Positions 44,103 to 53,191 of a DNA stretch of 64,000 bases are shown here, piece after piece (the stretch's first letter is position 1; each line of letters opens with the position of its first letter). Both the position numbers and the translations under genes were made by a program. The notes under the pieces were generated by a model. It saw nothing but the letters and a program-made list of their open reading frames with translations, did not search any database and was not told where the DNA came from. Source of the DNA: Microbacterium sp. SSM24 (GTDB taxonomy: Bacteria; Actinomycetota; Actinomycetes; Actinomycetales; Microbacteriaceae); NCBI RefSeq assembly GCF_025989145.1, contig NZ_JAPDNQ010000001.1, forward strand, positions 1,736,001-1,800,000. The letters are read 5' to 3'.

Positions 44103-44638
44103 CCGCCGGCCTGGTCGAGCGCGCTCTGCAGCGACTGCAGGTAACCGTCGCTCGTGTAGGTCGCGCCCGACACCATCTGAATGTCGGCGGTCTGCGCCGA
44201 CATGGTCTCGGAGACCAGCACGGGTAGCGCCCGCTCGTTGATCTGTCGGTCCTTCGGATTGCTCGACGGGTACTCGGGCACCTGGACGTCGGCGATCTCA
44301 CCGCCGGAGATGGTCACCTGCACCTGCACCGGGCCGAACCGGGTCTGCGCAGCGGCGCCGGTATAGGTGCCGTCCGTGAGACCGGTCGAGGCCGAGGCAT
44401 CCGGTTGCTGGGTCGTCGACGAGTCGGGTACCGCGCCCGACGACTCCGACGCGCTGTCGGATGCCGCGCCCGACGTCTCGCTGGCATCGGACGACGTCTC
44501 GCTCGACGTGCCGCTCGAGGACGCGGCAGAGCTGTCGAGGGCGAGCGGCGTCGCCGCCTCGATGTGCGACGTGCGGTAGCTGAAGAGCAGCACGAGCCCG
44601 CTGACGGTGGCCAGGATCGCGTAGATGATCCTCTTCAT
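44099..44638 (-). CDS. Membrane-anchored FMN-binding protein (flavinylation target)
   Basis: A 179-residue redox carrier. One N-terminal helix (IIYAILATVSGLVLLFSY) anchors it; a Ser/Thr/Asp-rich tether (about 35-85) spans the cell wall. The FMN_bind domain follows (LTDGTYTGAAAQTRFGPVQV onward), with the acceptor motif SGATYTS at 157-163. By family rule Thr162 receives FMN from ApbE. It would carry electrons from the membrane flavocytochrome-like protein encoded just upstream to an extracellular acceptor. It lies 11 nt after that gene and overlaps apbE. Confidence 0.92.
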   Translation of the reverse strand: MKRIIYAILATVSGLVLLFSYRTSHIEAATPLALDSSAASSSGTSSETSSDASETSGAASDSASESSGAVPDSSTTQQPDASASTGLTDGTYTGAAAQTRFGPVQVQVTISGGEIADVQVPEYPSSNPKDRQINERALPVLVSETMSAQTADIQMVSGATYTSDGYLQSLQSALDQAGG

Positions 44639-44649
44639 GGCGTCTCCTC

Positions 44650-46074
44650 TCAGATGGTGAACGATTCGGTGTGGAGGCGCCCCTTGGACAGCCCGGCGAG
44701 CTCGAGGTCGCGGACGACCGCGCGCATCCATTCGGGCGGCCCGCACACGAAGGCGTCGTAATCCTCGAGATCCGGAGCGAGGTGCCGCAGCGCGGCTGCG
44801 CCTCCCCATGCAGCATGCGTGTGCGGGAGCCACGGCGCACCGCCCTGCGCGCGCGGTCCGGGCAGAGGGTAGTGACGAAGCCCTCGCTCGTGGACGAGAT
44901 GGGCGATCGCGTCGCTGCGCAGGGCCGCTCCCGCGAGCGTGTCGCGCGTGATCAGCGTCGCCTCGCCGGGACGCCACGGCTCCGCCTCCAGCAGCGACAC
45001 GAGCGGTGCGACGCCCGCGCCGGCGCCGATGAGCAGGAGCTTGCGCCCCGTGCGGGCGGCACCCGTCAGATGCCCGTACGGACCCTCGAGGAGCACGCGG
45101 GTGCCGGGCCGCAGGTGCGTGAGCCGCTCGGTGCCGTCGCCGACGATCCGCGCCGACATCGTGAGCCGGTCGCCGACCGGCGCGGAGGAGAGCGAGAACG
45201 GGTGACCGCGCGTCCATCCCGGCCCGTCGAGGAAGCGCCAGACGAAGAACTGCCCGCCGCGGGCCCGCATGCCGGCCGCATGCGCCCCTCGCACCGTGAC
45301 TGTCACGCCGGCGGTGCCGTCGGGCTCGGCCGAGACCACCCGCAGCCCTCCGCGCAGAGACCGGATCAGCGGGATCGCGATGCGGTAGGCGAGCACGGCG
45401 GCTGCGGCTGCCGCCCACAGCGTCCACCAGTACACGGTGGCGGCGGGCGATGCGGTGAAGTCGGCCCCCGCCCACAGCTGATGCGGCACCGCGAGGCCGA
45501 CGCCGAGGTACGCGTAGAGGTGGATCAGATGCCACGACTCGTAGCGCAGACGGCGTCGCGCGCGACGGATCGAGGTGACGGTGACCGCGACGAGAAGGCT
45601 GGTTCCGGCGGTCGCGAGGAGCATGCCCGGGTAGTCCCACACGAACTCCCACAGCTGGACGAGCGGATTGATCCCCGCGGCGAGGGCGTAGCCGAACATC
45701 AGCAGCACGATGTGGGCGAGCATGAGCCAGAACGACCAGAACCCCGTCAGCCGGTGGGTGCGCGTGAGCGCGTCGCGGCCGAAGCCCCGTTCGAACACCG
45801 GGATGCGGGCCATCAGCAGAACCTGAAGGAGCAGCAGATTCGAAGCGATGAGGCCGGTGAGCCGGCCGACCGAGCTGAGCGCTCCCGACCCGCCCGCGAG
45901 CACCGCGTCGACTCCTCCGCCCGACACCCATAGCGCCAGGACGAACAGACTCGTGGCCCACACGACGGCGACCGCCGCGGCGTGCCAGGCCCCGGCGCGT
46001 GGGCGTCGGGTATGAGCGGGATCGCGCAGCTGGCGGGTGTTCACCGCCGTGGGAGCGAGCGTGGCCATCGTCAT
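44650..46074 (-). CDS. Ferric-reductase-like membrane flavoprotein
   Basis: A 474-residue protein. Six predicted helices (residues about 30-235) contain the haem-ligand pattern of the ferric-reductase/Nox family: THRLTGFWSFWLMLAHIVLL and ESWHLIHLYAYLGVGLAVPH. The cytoplasmic half is a ferredoxin-NADP-reductase module, with GHPFSLSSAP for FAD, GAGAGVAPLVSLLEAE for NAD(P)H and a terminal FVCGPPEWMRAVV. It would move electrons from cytoplasmic NAD(P)H across the membrane to the FMN-binding protein encoded next. The ATG at 46074 or the one at 46068 may be used. It stands in one minus-strand run with the two-component system upstream. Confidence 0.92.
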   Translation of the reverse strand: MTMATLAPTAVNTRQLRDPAHTRRPRAGAWHAAAVAVVWATSLFVLALWVSGGGVDAVLAGGSGALSSVGRLTGLIASNLLLLQVLLMARIPVFERGFGRDALTRTHRLTGFWSFWLMLAHIVLLMFGYALAAGINPLVQLWEFVWDYPGMLLATAGTSLLVAVTVTSIRRARRRLRYESWHLIHLYAYLGVGLAVPHQLWAGADFTASPAATVYWWTLWAAAAAAVLAYRIAIPLIRSLRGGLRVVSAEPDGTAGVTVTVRGAHAAGMRARGGQFFVWRFLDGPGWTRGHPFSLSSAPVGDRLTMSARIVGDGTERLTHLRPGTRVLLEGPYGHLTGAARTGRKLLLIGAGAGVAPLVSLLEAEPWRPGEATLITRDTLAGAALRSDAIAHLVHERGLRHYPLPGPRAQGGAPWLPHTHAAWGGAAALRHLAPDLEDYDAFVCGPPEWMRAVVRDLELAGLSKGRLHTESFTI

Positions 46075-46095
46075 CTCCTGATCGTCGTGTGCGGC

Positions 46096-46560
46096 TCAGG
46101 AGCCGCCGTCGCTGTCGCCGGACTGTCCGTCGTCGGAGTCGTCGTCGAACTGCCCGTCGTCGTCGCCGTGGCGGCCGAAGGGGCCACCGCGATCGTCGTC
46201 GCCGGGACCGCCGAAGCCGTCGCCTCGATCCGGTCCGCCGCGGTCGAACGAGACCAGTGACGTGGCGGATGCTGCCGCCCAGCCGGCGCTGAACCCGAGC
46301 CCCAGCAGGAGCACCGCCGACACTGCCGCGACGACGGCCACGACCCAGCCCGGCCGCCGCGCGGTTGCGGGCGCTGCAGCAGGGGAGGCAACCGGCGTGG
46401 CAGGAAGGGAGGCCCCGGCCGACGCGCCGTCGGGAGCGGGCGGGATCGGTTCCGTCGCCGCGGTCGGCGTCGCCGCGAGCGGAGTCGCCGGAGCGGCAGG
46501 AGGGGTCTCGGGCTCGCCGGGCGCCGCTGCGCGGGAGCCGTCGTCTGAATTCTCGGTCAT
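46096..46560 (-). CDS. Acidic single-helix membrane protein, unknown
   Basis: A 154-residue protein. Residues 1-75 are Pro/Ala/Thr-rich and disordered. One membrane helix follows (GWVVAVVAAVSAVLLLGLGF). The extracellular tail is extremely rich in Asp and Gly (RGGPDRGDGFGGPGDDDRGG, then DDDGQFDDDSDDGQSGDSD), which could bind divalent metal ions. It lies between the histidine kinase gene and the ferric-reductase-like gene, so it probably belongs to this redox cluster, perhaps as a metal-handling surface protein. That role is inference from composition and place. Confidence 0.7.
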   Translation of the reverse strand: MTENSDDGSRAAAPGEPETPPAAPATPLAATPTAATEPIPPAPDGASAGASLPATPVASPAAAPATARRPGWVVAVVAAVSAVLLLGLGFSAGWAAASATSLVSFDRGGPDRGDGFGGPGDDDRGGPFGRHGDDDGQFDDDSDDGQSGDSDGGS

Positions 46561-46648
46561 GTCGCTACGGTCGCGCGGCCACTCCAAGATGAGGCAAAGA
46601 ATGCGCCCTCCTGGGCGGATTCATAGACTCTGCGTGCCGAAGGCCCAG

Positions 46649-47653
46649 TCAGCGGTGCGACGGCAGCACCAGCAGAAAGGTGGTGCCCTCCGGTCCCGAG
46701 CGCTCCACGGCGATGGAGCCGCCGAAGCGCATCGCGACGTCGCGGACGAGCGCGAGCCCGAGTCCGAAGCCGCGCGGCGCGCCGGGGCGGACGGATACGT
46801 CGGTGCGCGCGAACCGGTCGAACATTCGCGACGGGTCGATGCCGCTGATCCCGGGTCCGGCATCGGTCACGCGGATCGCGACGTCTCCGCCCGCCACCAC
46901 CGCCGTCACCGTCACCTGGCTGCCCGGCGGCGCATACCTCACGGCGTTGTCGAGCAGAGCGGTCAGCGCCCGAAGCACCGGCACGCGGGATGCCGCCGCC
47001 CGCAGCTGATCGGGCGCGTCGACCACGATGGTCACACCGGCCGCCGCGGCGCGAGGCTGCAGCACGGCGGCGGCCTCGCGCGCGACCTCGGCGACGGCGA
47101 CGACCGCGTCGGCATCCACGGCCGATGCGCCCGCGGACTCGGCCGAGACGAGCAGATCGGTGAGCACGGCATCCATCACCGCGGCATCCCCGCGCATGTC
47201 GTGCAGCACGTCGTCGACGTCTTCGCCGCGACGCACTCGATGCTCGGCGAGCTGGATCCTGCTGGTGAGCGTCGTGAGCGGTGTGCGCAGTTCGTGACTC
47301 GCATCCGCCACGAAGTTCCGCTGCACCTCGAGCGCCTCCGCGAGCGGCTGCGCCGCGCGGCGGGTGAGGTACCACGCCACGAAGCCCAGGGCGACGACGC
47401 CGATCACGCCCAGGAGCACCGTGATGGGGATCGCGTCGTCGAGATCGATGATCCGGTCCCCGCGCGGTCCGTGCTCGTCGCGAGGCGGGTGCTCTTCGCT
47501 GCGCGACGAGGCCACCAGCACGGCGATGGTGGTGGTCGTCAGCAGCACCACGACAGCCGCGGCGGCGAGACCGACCCACAGCCCCGTGCGCATGGCCGAG
47601 CGCTGCACCCGCGCGCGGTCGGCCTGGATCGCGGCATCCCTCCGGTCCGTCAT
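46649..47653 (-). CDS. Sensor histidine kinase
   Basis: A 334-residue kinase with two membrane helices (about 25-50 and 77-97) that enclose only about 25 residues rich in His, Asp and Arg (EEHPPRDEHGPRGDRIID), a possible metal-sensing loop. The HisKA domain has FVADASHELRTPLTT with phospho-accepting His120. The ATPase domain shows LLDNAVRYAPPGSQVTV (N box), VTDAGPGI (G1) and GFGLGLALVRDVAMRFGG (G2). Its start overlaps the response-regulator stop by 4 nt. It probably controls the redox cluster downstream on the same strand. Confidence 0.94.
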   Translation of the reverse strand: MTDRRDAAIQADRARVQRSAMRTGLWVGLAAAAVVVLLTTTTIAVLVASSRSEEHPPRDEHGPRGDRIIDLDDAIPITVLLGVIGVVALGFVAWYLTRRAAQPLAEALEVQRNFVADASHELRTPLTTLTSRIQLAEHRVRRGEDVDDVLHDMRGDAAVMDAVLTDLLVSAESAGASAVDADAVVAVAEVAREAAAVLQPRAAAAGVTIVVDAPDQLRAAASRVPVLRALTALLDNAVRYAPPGSQVTVTAVVAGGDVAIRVTDAGPGISGIDPSRMFDRFARTDVSVRPGAPRGFGLGLALVRDVAMRFGGSIAVERSGPEGTTFLLVLPSHR

Positions 47654-48381
47654 CTCGGCACCCCGCTCCGGTATCCGCGCGACCGCACGGTGTCGATGAT
47701 CTCCGGGGTCGTCTTGCGCCGGAGATAGTGCACGTAGGTGTCGACGGTCGCGGGCGACCCGCCCGGAAAGACACTGTCGAGGATCTCTTCGCGCGTGAAG
47801 ACATGCTCCGGACTGGAGCTCAGCAGTTCGAGCAGATCGTTCTCGGATGCTGTCAGCGCCACGCGCGTCTCCGTCGGCGAGTAGAGCGCCTGAGTGGCGG
47901 GAGTGAACAGCCAGTCGCCGATCATCCGGCGGTCACCGGCTCCGCGACCGCGTCGTAGCGCGCGCAACCGCGCGCGCAACTCCGCGAAATCGAAGGGCTT
48001 CACGAGATAGTCGTCGGCTCCGGCATCCAGACCCGACACCCGGTCGTCGATCGCCCCCAGTGCCGTCAGCATGATCACGGGTGTCGAGATGCGCGCAGTG
48101 CGGATCGCGGCGACCAGCTCGGCGCCGTTCATCCCCGGGAGCCGGCGGTCCACGATCATCACGTCGTACCGGCGCGAGAGAGCGGACCGCAGGGCATCTT
48201 CGGCGGTCGCGGCGTGATCGACGTCGTACTCGTCGGAGAGGACCTCGCGGCCGATCGCAGCGATCTCGACCTCGTCCTCGACATACAGCAGTCGCGGCTT
48301 GGTGTGCGCGCTGTCGGGACTGGTGGACACGACACCAGTATCCGCCCGCTCGCTGTGGCGGCGTGCGTCGCGGTCGGACAC
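47650..48381 (-). CDS. OmpR/PhoB-type response regulator
   Basis: A 243-residue regulator. The receiver domain has LLYVEDEVEIAAIGR, MIVDRRLPGMNGAEL with phospho-accepting Asp78, PVIMLTALG and YLVKPFDFAELRARLR. The winged-helix output reads LTASENDLLELLSSSPEHVF, TREEILDSVFPGG and VDTYVHYLRRK. It pairs with the kinase whose gene overlaps its end. The GTG at 48381 gives about 28 residues before the receiver domain. A GTG at 48330 would be closer to the family's usual start; neither has a clear ribosome site. Confidence 0.93.
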   Translation of the reverse strand: MSDRDARRHSERADTGVVSTSPDSAHTKPRLLYVEDEVEIAAIGREVLSDEYDVDHAATAEDALRSALSRRYDVMIVDRRLPGMNGAELVAAIRTARISTPVIMLTALGAIDDRVSGLDAGADDYLVKPFDFAELRARLRALRRGRGAGDRRMIGDWLFTPATQALYSPTETRVALTASENDLLELLSSSPEHVFTREEILDSVFPGGSPATVDTYVHYLRRKTTPEIIDTVRSRGYRSGVPR

Positions 48382-48398
48382 TCCATGCTTGACGCACC

Positions 48399-48500
48399 GT
48401 GGAGAAAGGGTGGTGGCAGAACGTGCTCGGGGTCGTCGGGCTGATCGCGGTTCTGGCGCTCTCGGTGCGGCTCGTCACCAGCCTTCTCGGCGTCGCCTGA
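48399..48500 (+). CDS. Possible 33-residue membrane peptide
   Basis: GTG start, 33 codons. The product begins MEKGWWQNVLGVVGLIAVLA and continues LSVRLVTSLLGVA, one membrane helix with an aromatic cap. It is divergent from the response regulator and ends 13 nt before a strong terminator, as expected for a real transcript end. There is no clear ribosome site, so confidence is modest. Confidence 0.45.
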   Translation: MEKGWWQNVLGVVGLIAVLALSVRLVTSLLGVA

Positions 48501-48513
48501 ACGGGGCGACCAC

Positions 48514-48543
48514 GTGGAGGGCGCCCCGTGGGGCGCCCTCCAC
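48514..48543. terminator. Strong bidirectional terminator-like hairpin
   Basis: A perfect 13-bp stem, GTGGAGGGCGCCC (48514-48526) with its complement (48531-48543), loop CGTG. It lies between the small plus-strand ORF and the end of the minus-strand aldo/keto reductase gene, so it could serve both. No clear T-run follows. Confidence 0.75.
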
Positions 48544-48546
48544 TGA

Positions 48547-50608
<2,062 letters not shown>

Positions 50609-50690
50609 CTGGCAGGGCGGCGACTTCTCGCCGCGCGCCCGCGGATTCGTCACGCGTGGCAGTTTCAACGGTGATTCCGCTGCGGGAGTC

Positions 50691-50720
50691 GGACGCGGGG
50701 GTCGATTCCCTCCGTCTCAC
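50691..50720 (+). repeat. Relic of the island repeat, tRNA/tmRNA-end-like
   Basis: Starts GGACGCGGGGGTCGATTCCC and ends TCCGTCTCAC. It matches the ends of both island repeats (19812-19840 and 38726-38755). It is shaped like the T-arm and 3' acceptor of tRNA-Ser, or like the conserved 3' end of tmRNA. A similar GCGGATTCGTCACGCG upstream hints that the relic extends back to about 50640. Confidence 0.6.
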
Positions 50721-50835
50721 GCAGCGCGACCGTTGTGGCATCAGGAGCGCGGGCCGTTGTCAACCCGGGTCCCGCGCGACCGCTCCATCCCTAAGTTGTG
50801 GACGGGACCATCACACACCCGGAACCGAGGGCGAC

Positions 50836-50874
50836 ATGAGCGAAACCAATGCGATTCAGAACAGGGCGGACTGA
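50836..50874 (+). CDS. Twelve-codon leader ORF before ppk2 (MSETNAIQNRAD)
   Basis: ATG with GAGGG about 5 nt upstream, 12 codons, and a TGA that overlaps the ppk2 ATG by one base (TGATG). The ppk2 start lacks its own clear ribosome site, so translation is probably handed over from this short ORF. The peptide itself has no recognised function. Confidence 0.5.
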   Translation: MSETNAIQNRAD

Positions 50875-51701
50875 TGGCGAAGGAGAAGACCGCCGGTCCG
50901 TCGTCCGTCGCCCGCGTGAAGAAGCGCCTCTACCGGGCCGAGCTGGAGAGGCTGCAGTCCGAGCTCGTCGACATGCAGCAGTGGCTCATCGCCAACAAGG
51001 CCCGCGTGCTGGTGATCTTCGAAGGGCGGGACGCCGCCGGCAAGGGCGGCGCGATCAAGCGGGTGATGCAGTATCTGAACCCGCGGCACGCCCGCGTCGT
51101 CGCGCTCCCGAAGCCCTCGAAGAAGGAGCGCGGTCAGTGGTACTTCCAGCGGTACATCGAGCGCCTGCCCACATCGGGCGAGATCGTGCTGATGGATCGC
51201 TCCTGGTACAACCGTGCCGGCGTGGAACGGGTGATGGGGTACACCTCCGAGAAGAAGTACCGTCTCTTCCTCGAGCAGGTGCCGGTGGTGGAGCGTCTGC
51301 TCATCGATGACGGGATCATCCTCATCAAGTACTGGTTCTCCGTGTCGGACGAAGAGCAGCAGTCCCGCTTCTCGTCGCGCCTGGAGGACCCCCTGCGCCG
51401 CTGGAAGCTGTCGCCGATGGACCTGGAGTCCATCCTGCGCTGGGAGGAGTACTCCCGCGCGAAGGACGACATGTTCGCAGCGACGCACACCGCGGAGTCG
51501 CCCTGGTGGACCATCGAGAGCGACGACAAGCGCGCGGCACGCCTGAATGCGATCAGTCATCTGCTCGACAGCATCCCGTACAAGCGACTCAAGCCGGAGA
51601 AGGTCACCATCCCCGACCGTCCCGCTGCCGGTGACTACGAGCGCCCCCCTCGCGACGACGACACCTTCGTCCCGGATGTCGCCGCCGACCTCGCTCGTTA
51701 G
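50874..51701 (+). CDS. ppk2: Polyphosphate kinase 2
   Basis: A 275-residue single-domain PPK2, which transfers phosphate between polyphosphate and nucleotides. Walker A lies at about 50-60 (FEGRDAAGKGGAIKR), followed by LNPRHARVVALPKPSKKERG, and Walker B reads EIVLMDRSWYNRAGVERVMG. The lid region has FSVSDEEQQSRFSSRLEDPL, then RRWKLSPMDLESILRWEEYS, and KDDMFAATHTAESPWWTIES. Pattern and length fit class I PPK2 enzymes that make NTPs from NDPs, although the class cannot be fixed by eye. It may help in energy or stress recovery. It begins within a short leader ORF. Confidence 0.96.
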   Translation: MAKEKTAGPSSVARVKKRLYRAELERLQSELVDMQQWLIANKARVLVIFEGRDAAGKGGAIKRVMQYLNPRHARVVALPKPSKKERGQWYFQRYIERLPTSGEIVLMDRSWYNRAGVERVMGYTSEKKYRLFLEQVPVVERLLIDDGIILIKYWFSVSDEEQQSRFSSRLEDPLRRWKLSPMDLESILRWEEYSRAKDDMFAATHTAESPWWTIESDDKRAARLNAISHLLDSIPYKRLKPEKVTIPDRPAAGDYERPPRDDDTFVPDVAADLAR

Positions 51702-51783
51702 GTCGTTGCTGGGGGCACGTGGGTGCGTCGGCGCGACTGCCGCCGACTGGGCGTCGAGGTCTCACCGACCTGCGTGAGAGACC

Positions 51784-52248
51784 TCAGACATACCATTCAC
51801 CCTGGTTCATGCCCTGGCGGTGGTGCATCGTTCCTCCGTCGAGCGGGGCGGTTTCGTGGCCGGCCAGATCGTGCACCCACGGCGGCTGGTGGTCCATCGT
51901 CACCGAGCCGGCACCGACTCTGAAGTAGTCGACGATGGGGCGGCTCCGGACGAACTCCGCTGCGATGATGTGGGCACTCTCGATGCGTGCCAGAGCGCTC
52001 CGCCAATGGAGGTCGCGCATGTTCACGGCGAACGACTCCGGGTCGATGTCGTCCGTCGCTTCTGTCGGGGCGGGCAGCTGCGAGCGCAGCTCGTCGAGGA
52101 CCGTGCGCCGCTGTGGCTCAGAGAGCTGCGCGAAGGCAGCCGCGAACGCCTTGTCGGCGACGCTCGCCGGCACGTTGCCCAGGACGTGCGCATACCGCGC
52201 CAGCTGCTCGTCGTCGCTGATCGGGCGCGGAGCTCGTTGCTTCTTCAC
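51784..52248 (-). CDS. Hypothetical protein with His-rich C-terminus
   Basis: A 154-residue protein I do not recognise. Residues 1-65 are helical (ISDDEQLARYAHVLGNVPAS, FAQLSEPQRRTVLDELRSQL). The middle part is HWRSALARIESAHIIAAEFV. The C-terminal third has DHQPPWVHDLAGHETAPLDG and MHHRQGMNQGEWYV, with six His residues that could bind metal. The GTG at 52248 was chosen because GGAGG lies 5 nt upstream. The ATG two bases further upstream is followed at once by a stop. It is on its own transcript or follows the TetR gene at 155 nt distance. Confidence 0.65.
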   Translation of the reverse strand: MKKQRAPRPISDDEQLARYAHVLGNVPASVADKAFAAAFAQLSEPQRRTVLDELRSQLPAPTEATDDIDPESFAVNMRDLHWRSALARIESAHIIAAEFVRSRPIVDYFRVGAGSVTMDHQPPWVHDLAGHETAPLDGGTMHHRQGMNQGEWYV

Positions 52249-52403
52249 ATCTCCTCCCGGACTGATGAGCGTCAGGGTACGCCCGCCGACAGGCGTCGTC
52301 GATGGGCGAAGCCGTCGCGGCACGCTCCTGCCGGGGCGGCGGAGGGCCACGTCCCACGCGCGGACGCGTGTCTCGACGAGCGTGACGGCGTACCGAGCCG
52401 TCG

Positions 52404-53078
52404 CTACGCGGAGTCCCTCAGGGGCTCGAGAGCGGAGAGGACGAGGTCGAGGCCGAAGGCGAACTCCTCTGTCGGGTCGTAGCCGGCGGCGACGAGCGCC
52501 GCGGCGGACTCGTTGAGGTAGGGGAACTCCTCCGGCGGAAGCTGAGGAAGGTAGACGTCTTCGGTCATGTCCGCGAGCTCGTCGGCGGTGTCGAACGGAA
52601 GGGTGGCTGCCTGCAGCGCGTAACCGTAGACATAGCTGTTGAGCAGCCAGTTGGCGTGCGTCGCGGTGAGGACCGAGAACCCGGCCTTTCGCAGACAGGC
52701 GGTGACGGCCTCGCGGTGGCGGAGGTTGGCGGGCCCCGGCGTTGTCCGAGACTCCATCAGGCCGATCGCCCACGGGTGGCGTGCGAGTACCTGTCGGGTG
52801 GATGCCGCCTCCCGGCGCATCGCGGACTGCCAGTCGATGCCTTCGGGCGGGAGTTCGATCTCGTCGAACACGATGTCGATCATGGCGTCGAGCAGCTCGT
52901 CCTTGCTCGCCACGTAGTGGTAGAGCGACATCGCGCCTGCGCCGAGCGTGCCGGCGAGCCGGCGCATGCTCAGACCATCGACCCCCTCGCGGTCGGCGAG
53001 CCGAACCGCCTCGGCGACCACCCGCTGCTTGCTCAGCCCCGCGTCTGACGCGTCTTGGCGTGGTTCCCTCGCGGACAC
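52404..53078 (-). CDS. TetR-family repressor
   Basis: A 224-residue repressor. The N-terminal helix-turn-helix reads LSKQRVVAEAVRLADREGVD, GLSMRRLAGTLGAGAMSLYH and YVASKDELLDAMIDIVF. The C-terminal helical domain (IDWQSAMRREAASTRQVLAR, NWLLNSYVYGYALQAATLPF) fits the TetR_C_1 tetracycline-repressor-like group, which binds small hydrophobic ligands. I chose the GTG at 53078, with GAGGAG 5 nt upstream; the upstream codons lie in the operator region. It is divergent from the MDR oxidoreductase gene, and three operator-like repeats fill the gap, so it probably represses that gene and itself. Confidence 0.93.
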   Translation of the reverse strand: MSAREPRQDASDAGLSKQRVVAEAVRLADREGVDGLSMRRLAGTLGAGAMSLYHYVASKDELLDAMIDIVFDEIELPPEGIDWQSAMRREAASTRQVLARHPWAIGLMESRTTPGPANLRHREAVTACLRKAGFSVLTATHANWLLNSYVYGYALQAATLPFDTADELADMTEDVYLPQLPPEEFPYLNESAAALVAAGYDPTEEFAFGLDLVLSALEPLRDSA

Positions 53079-53103
53079 GACTCTCCTCGCTCGCTCGAAC
53101 GGC

Positions 53104-53156
53104 TTGACAATCGTACAGCGTACGGCCATAGTACAGCGTACGACGTACAGTGTACG
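53104..53156 (+). promoter_or_regulatory. Promoter with three-fold TetR operator array
   Basis: The palindrome CGTACAGCGTACG occurs at 53112-53124, with near-copies at 53130-53142 and 53144-53156 (CGTACAGTGTACG). TTGACA (53104-53109) and CATAGT (53127-53132), 17 nt apart, form a promoter toward the oxidoreductase, with the first operator in its spacer and the second over the -10. Confidence 0.7.
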
Positions 53157-53191
53157 AACGGTCGATCACGGCTCAGCATGGGGAGGCTTCA

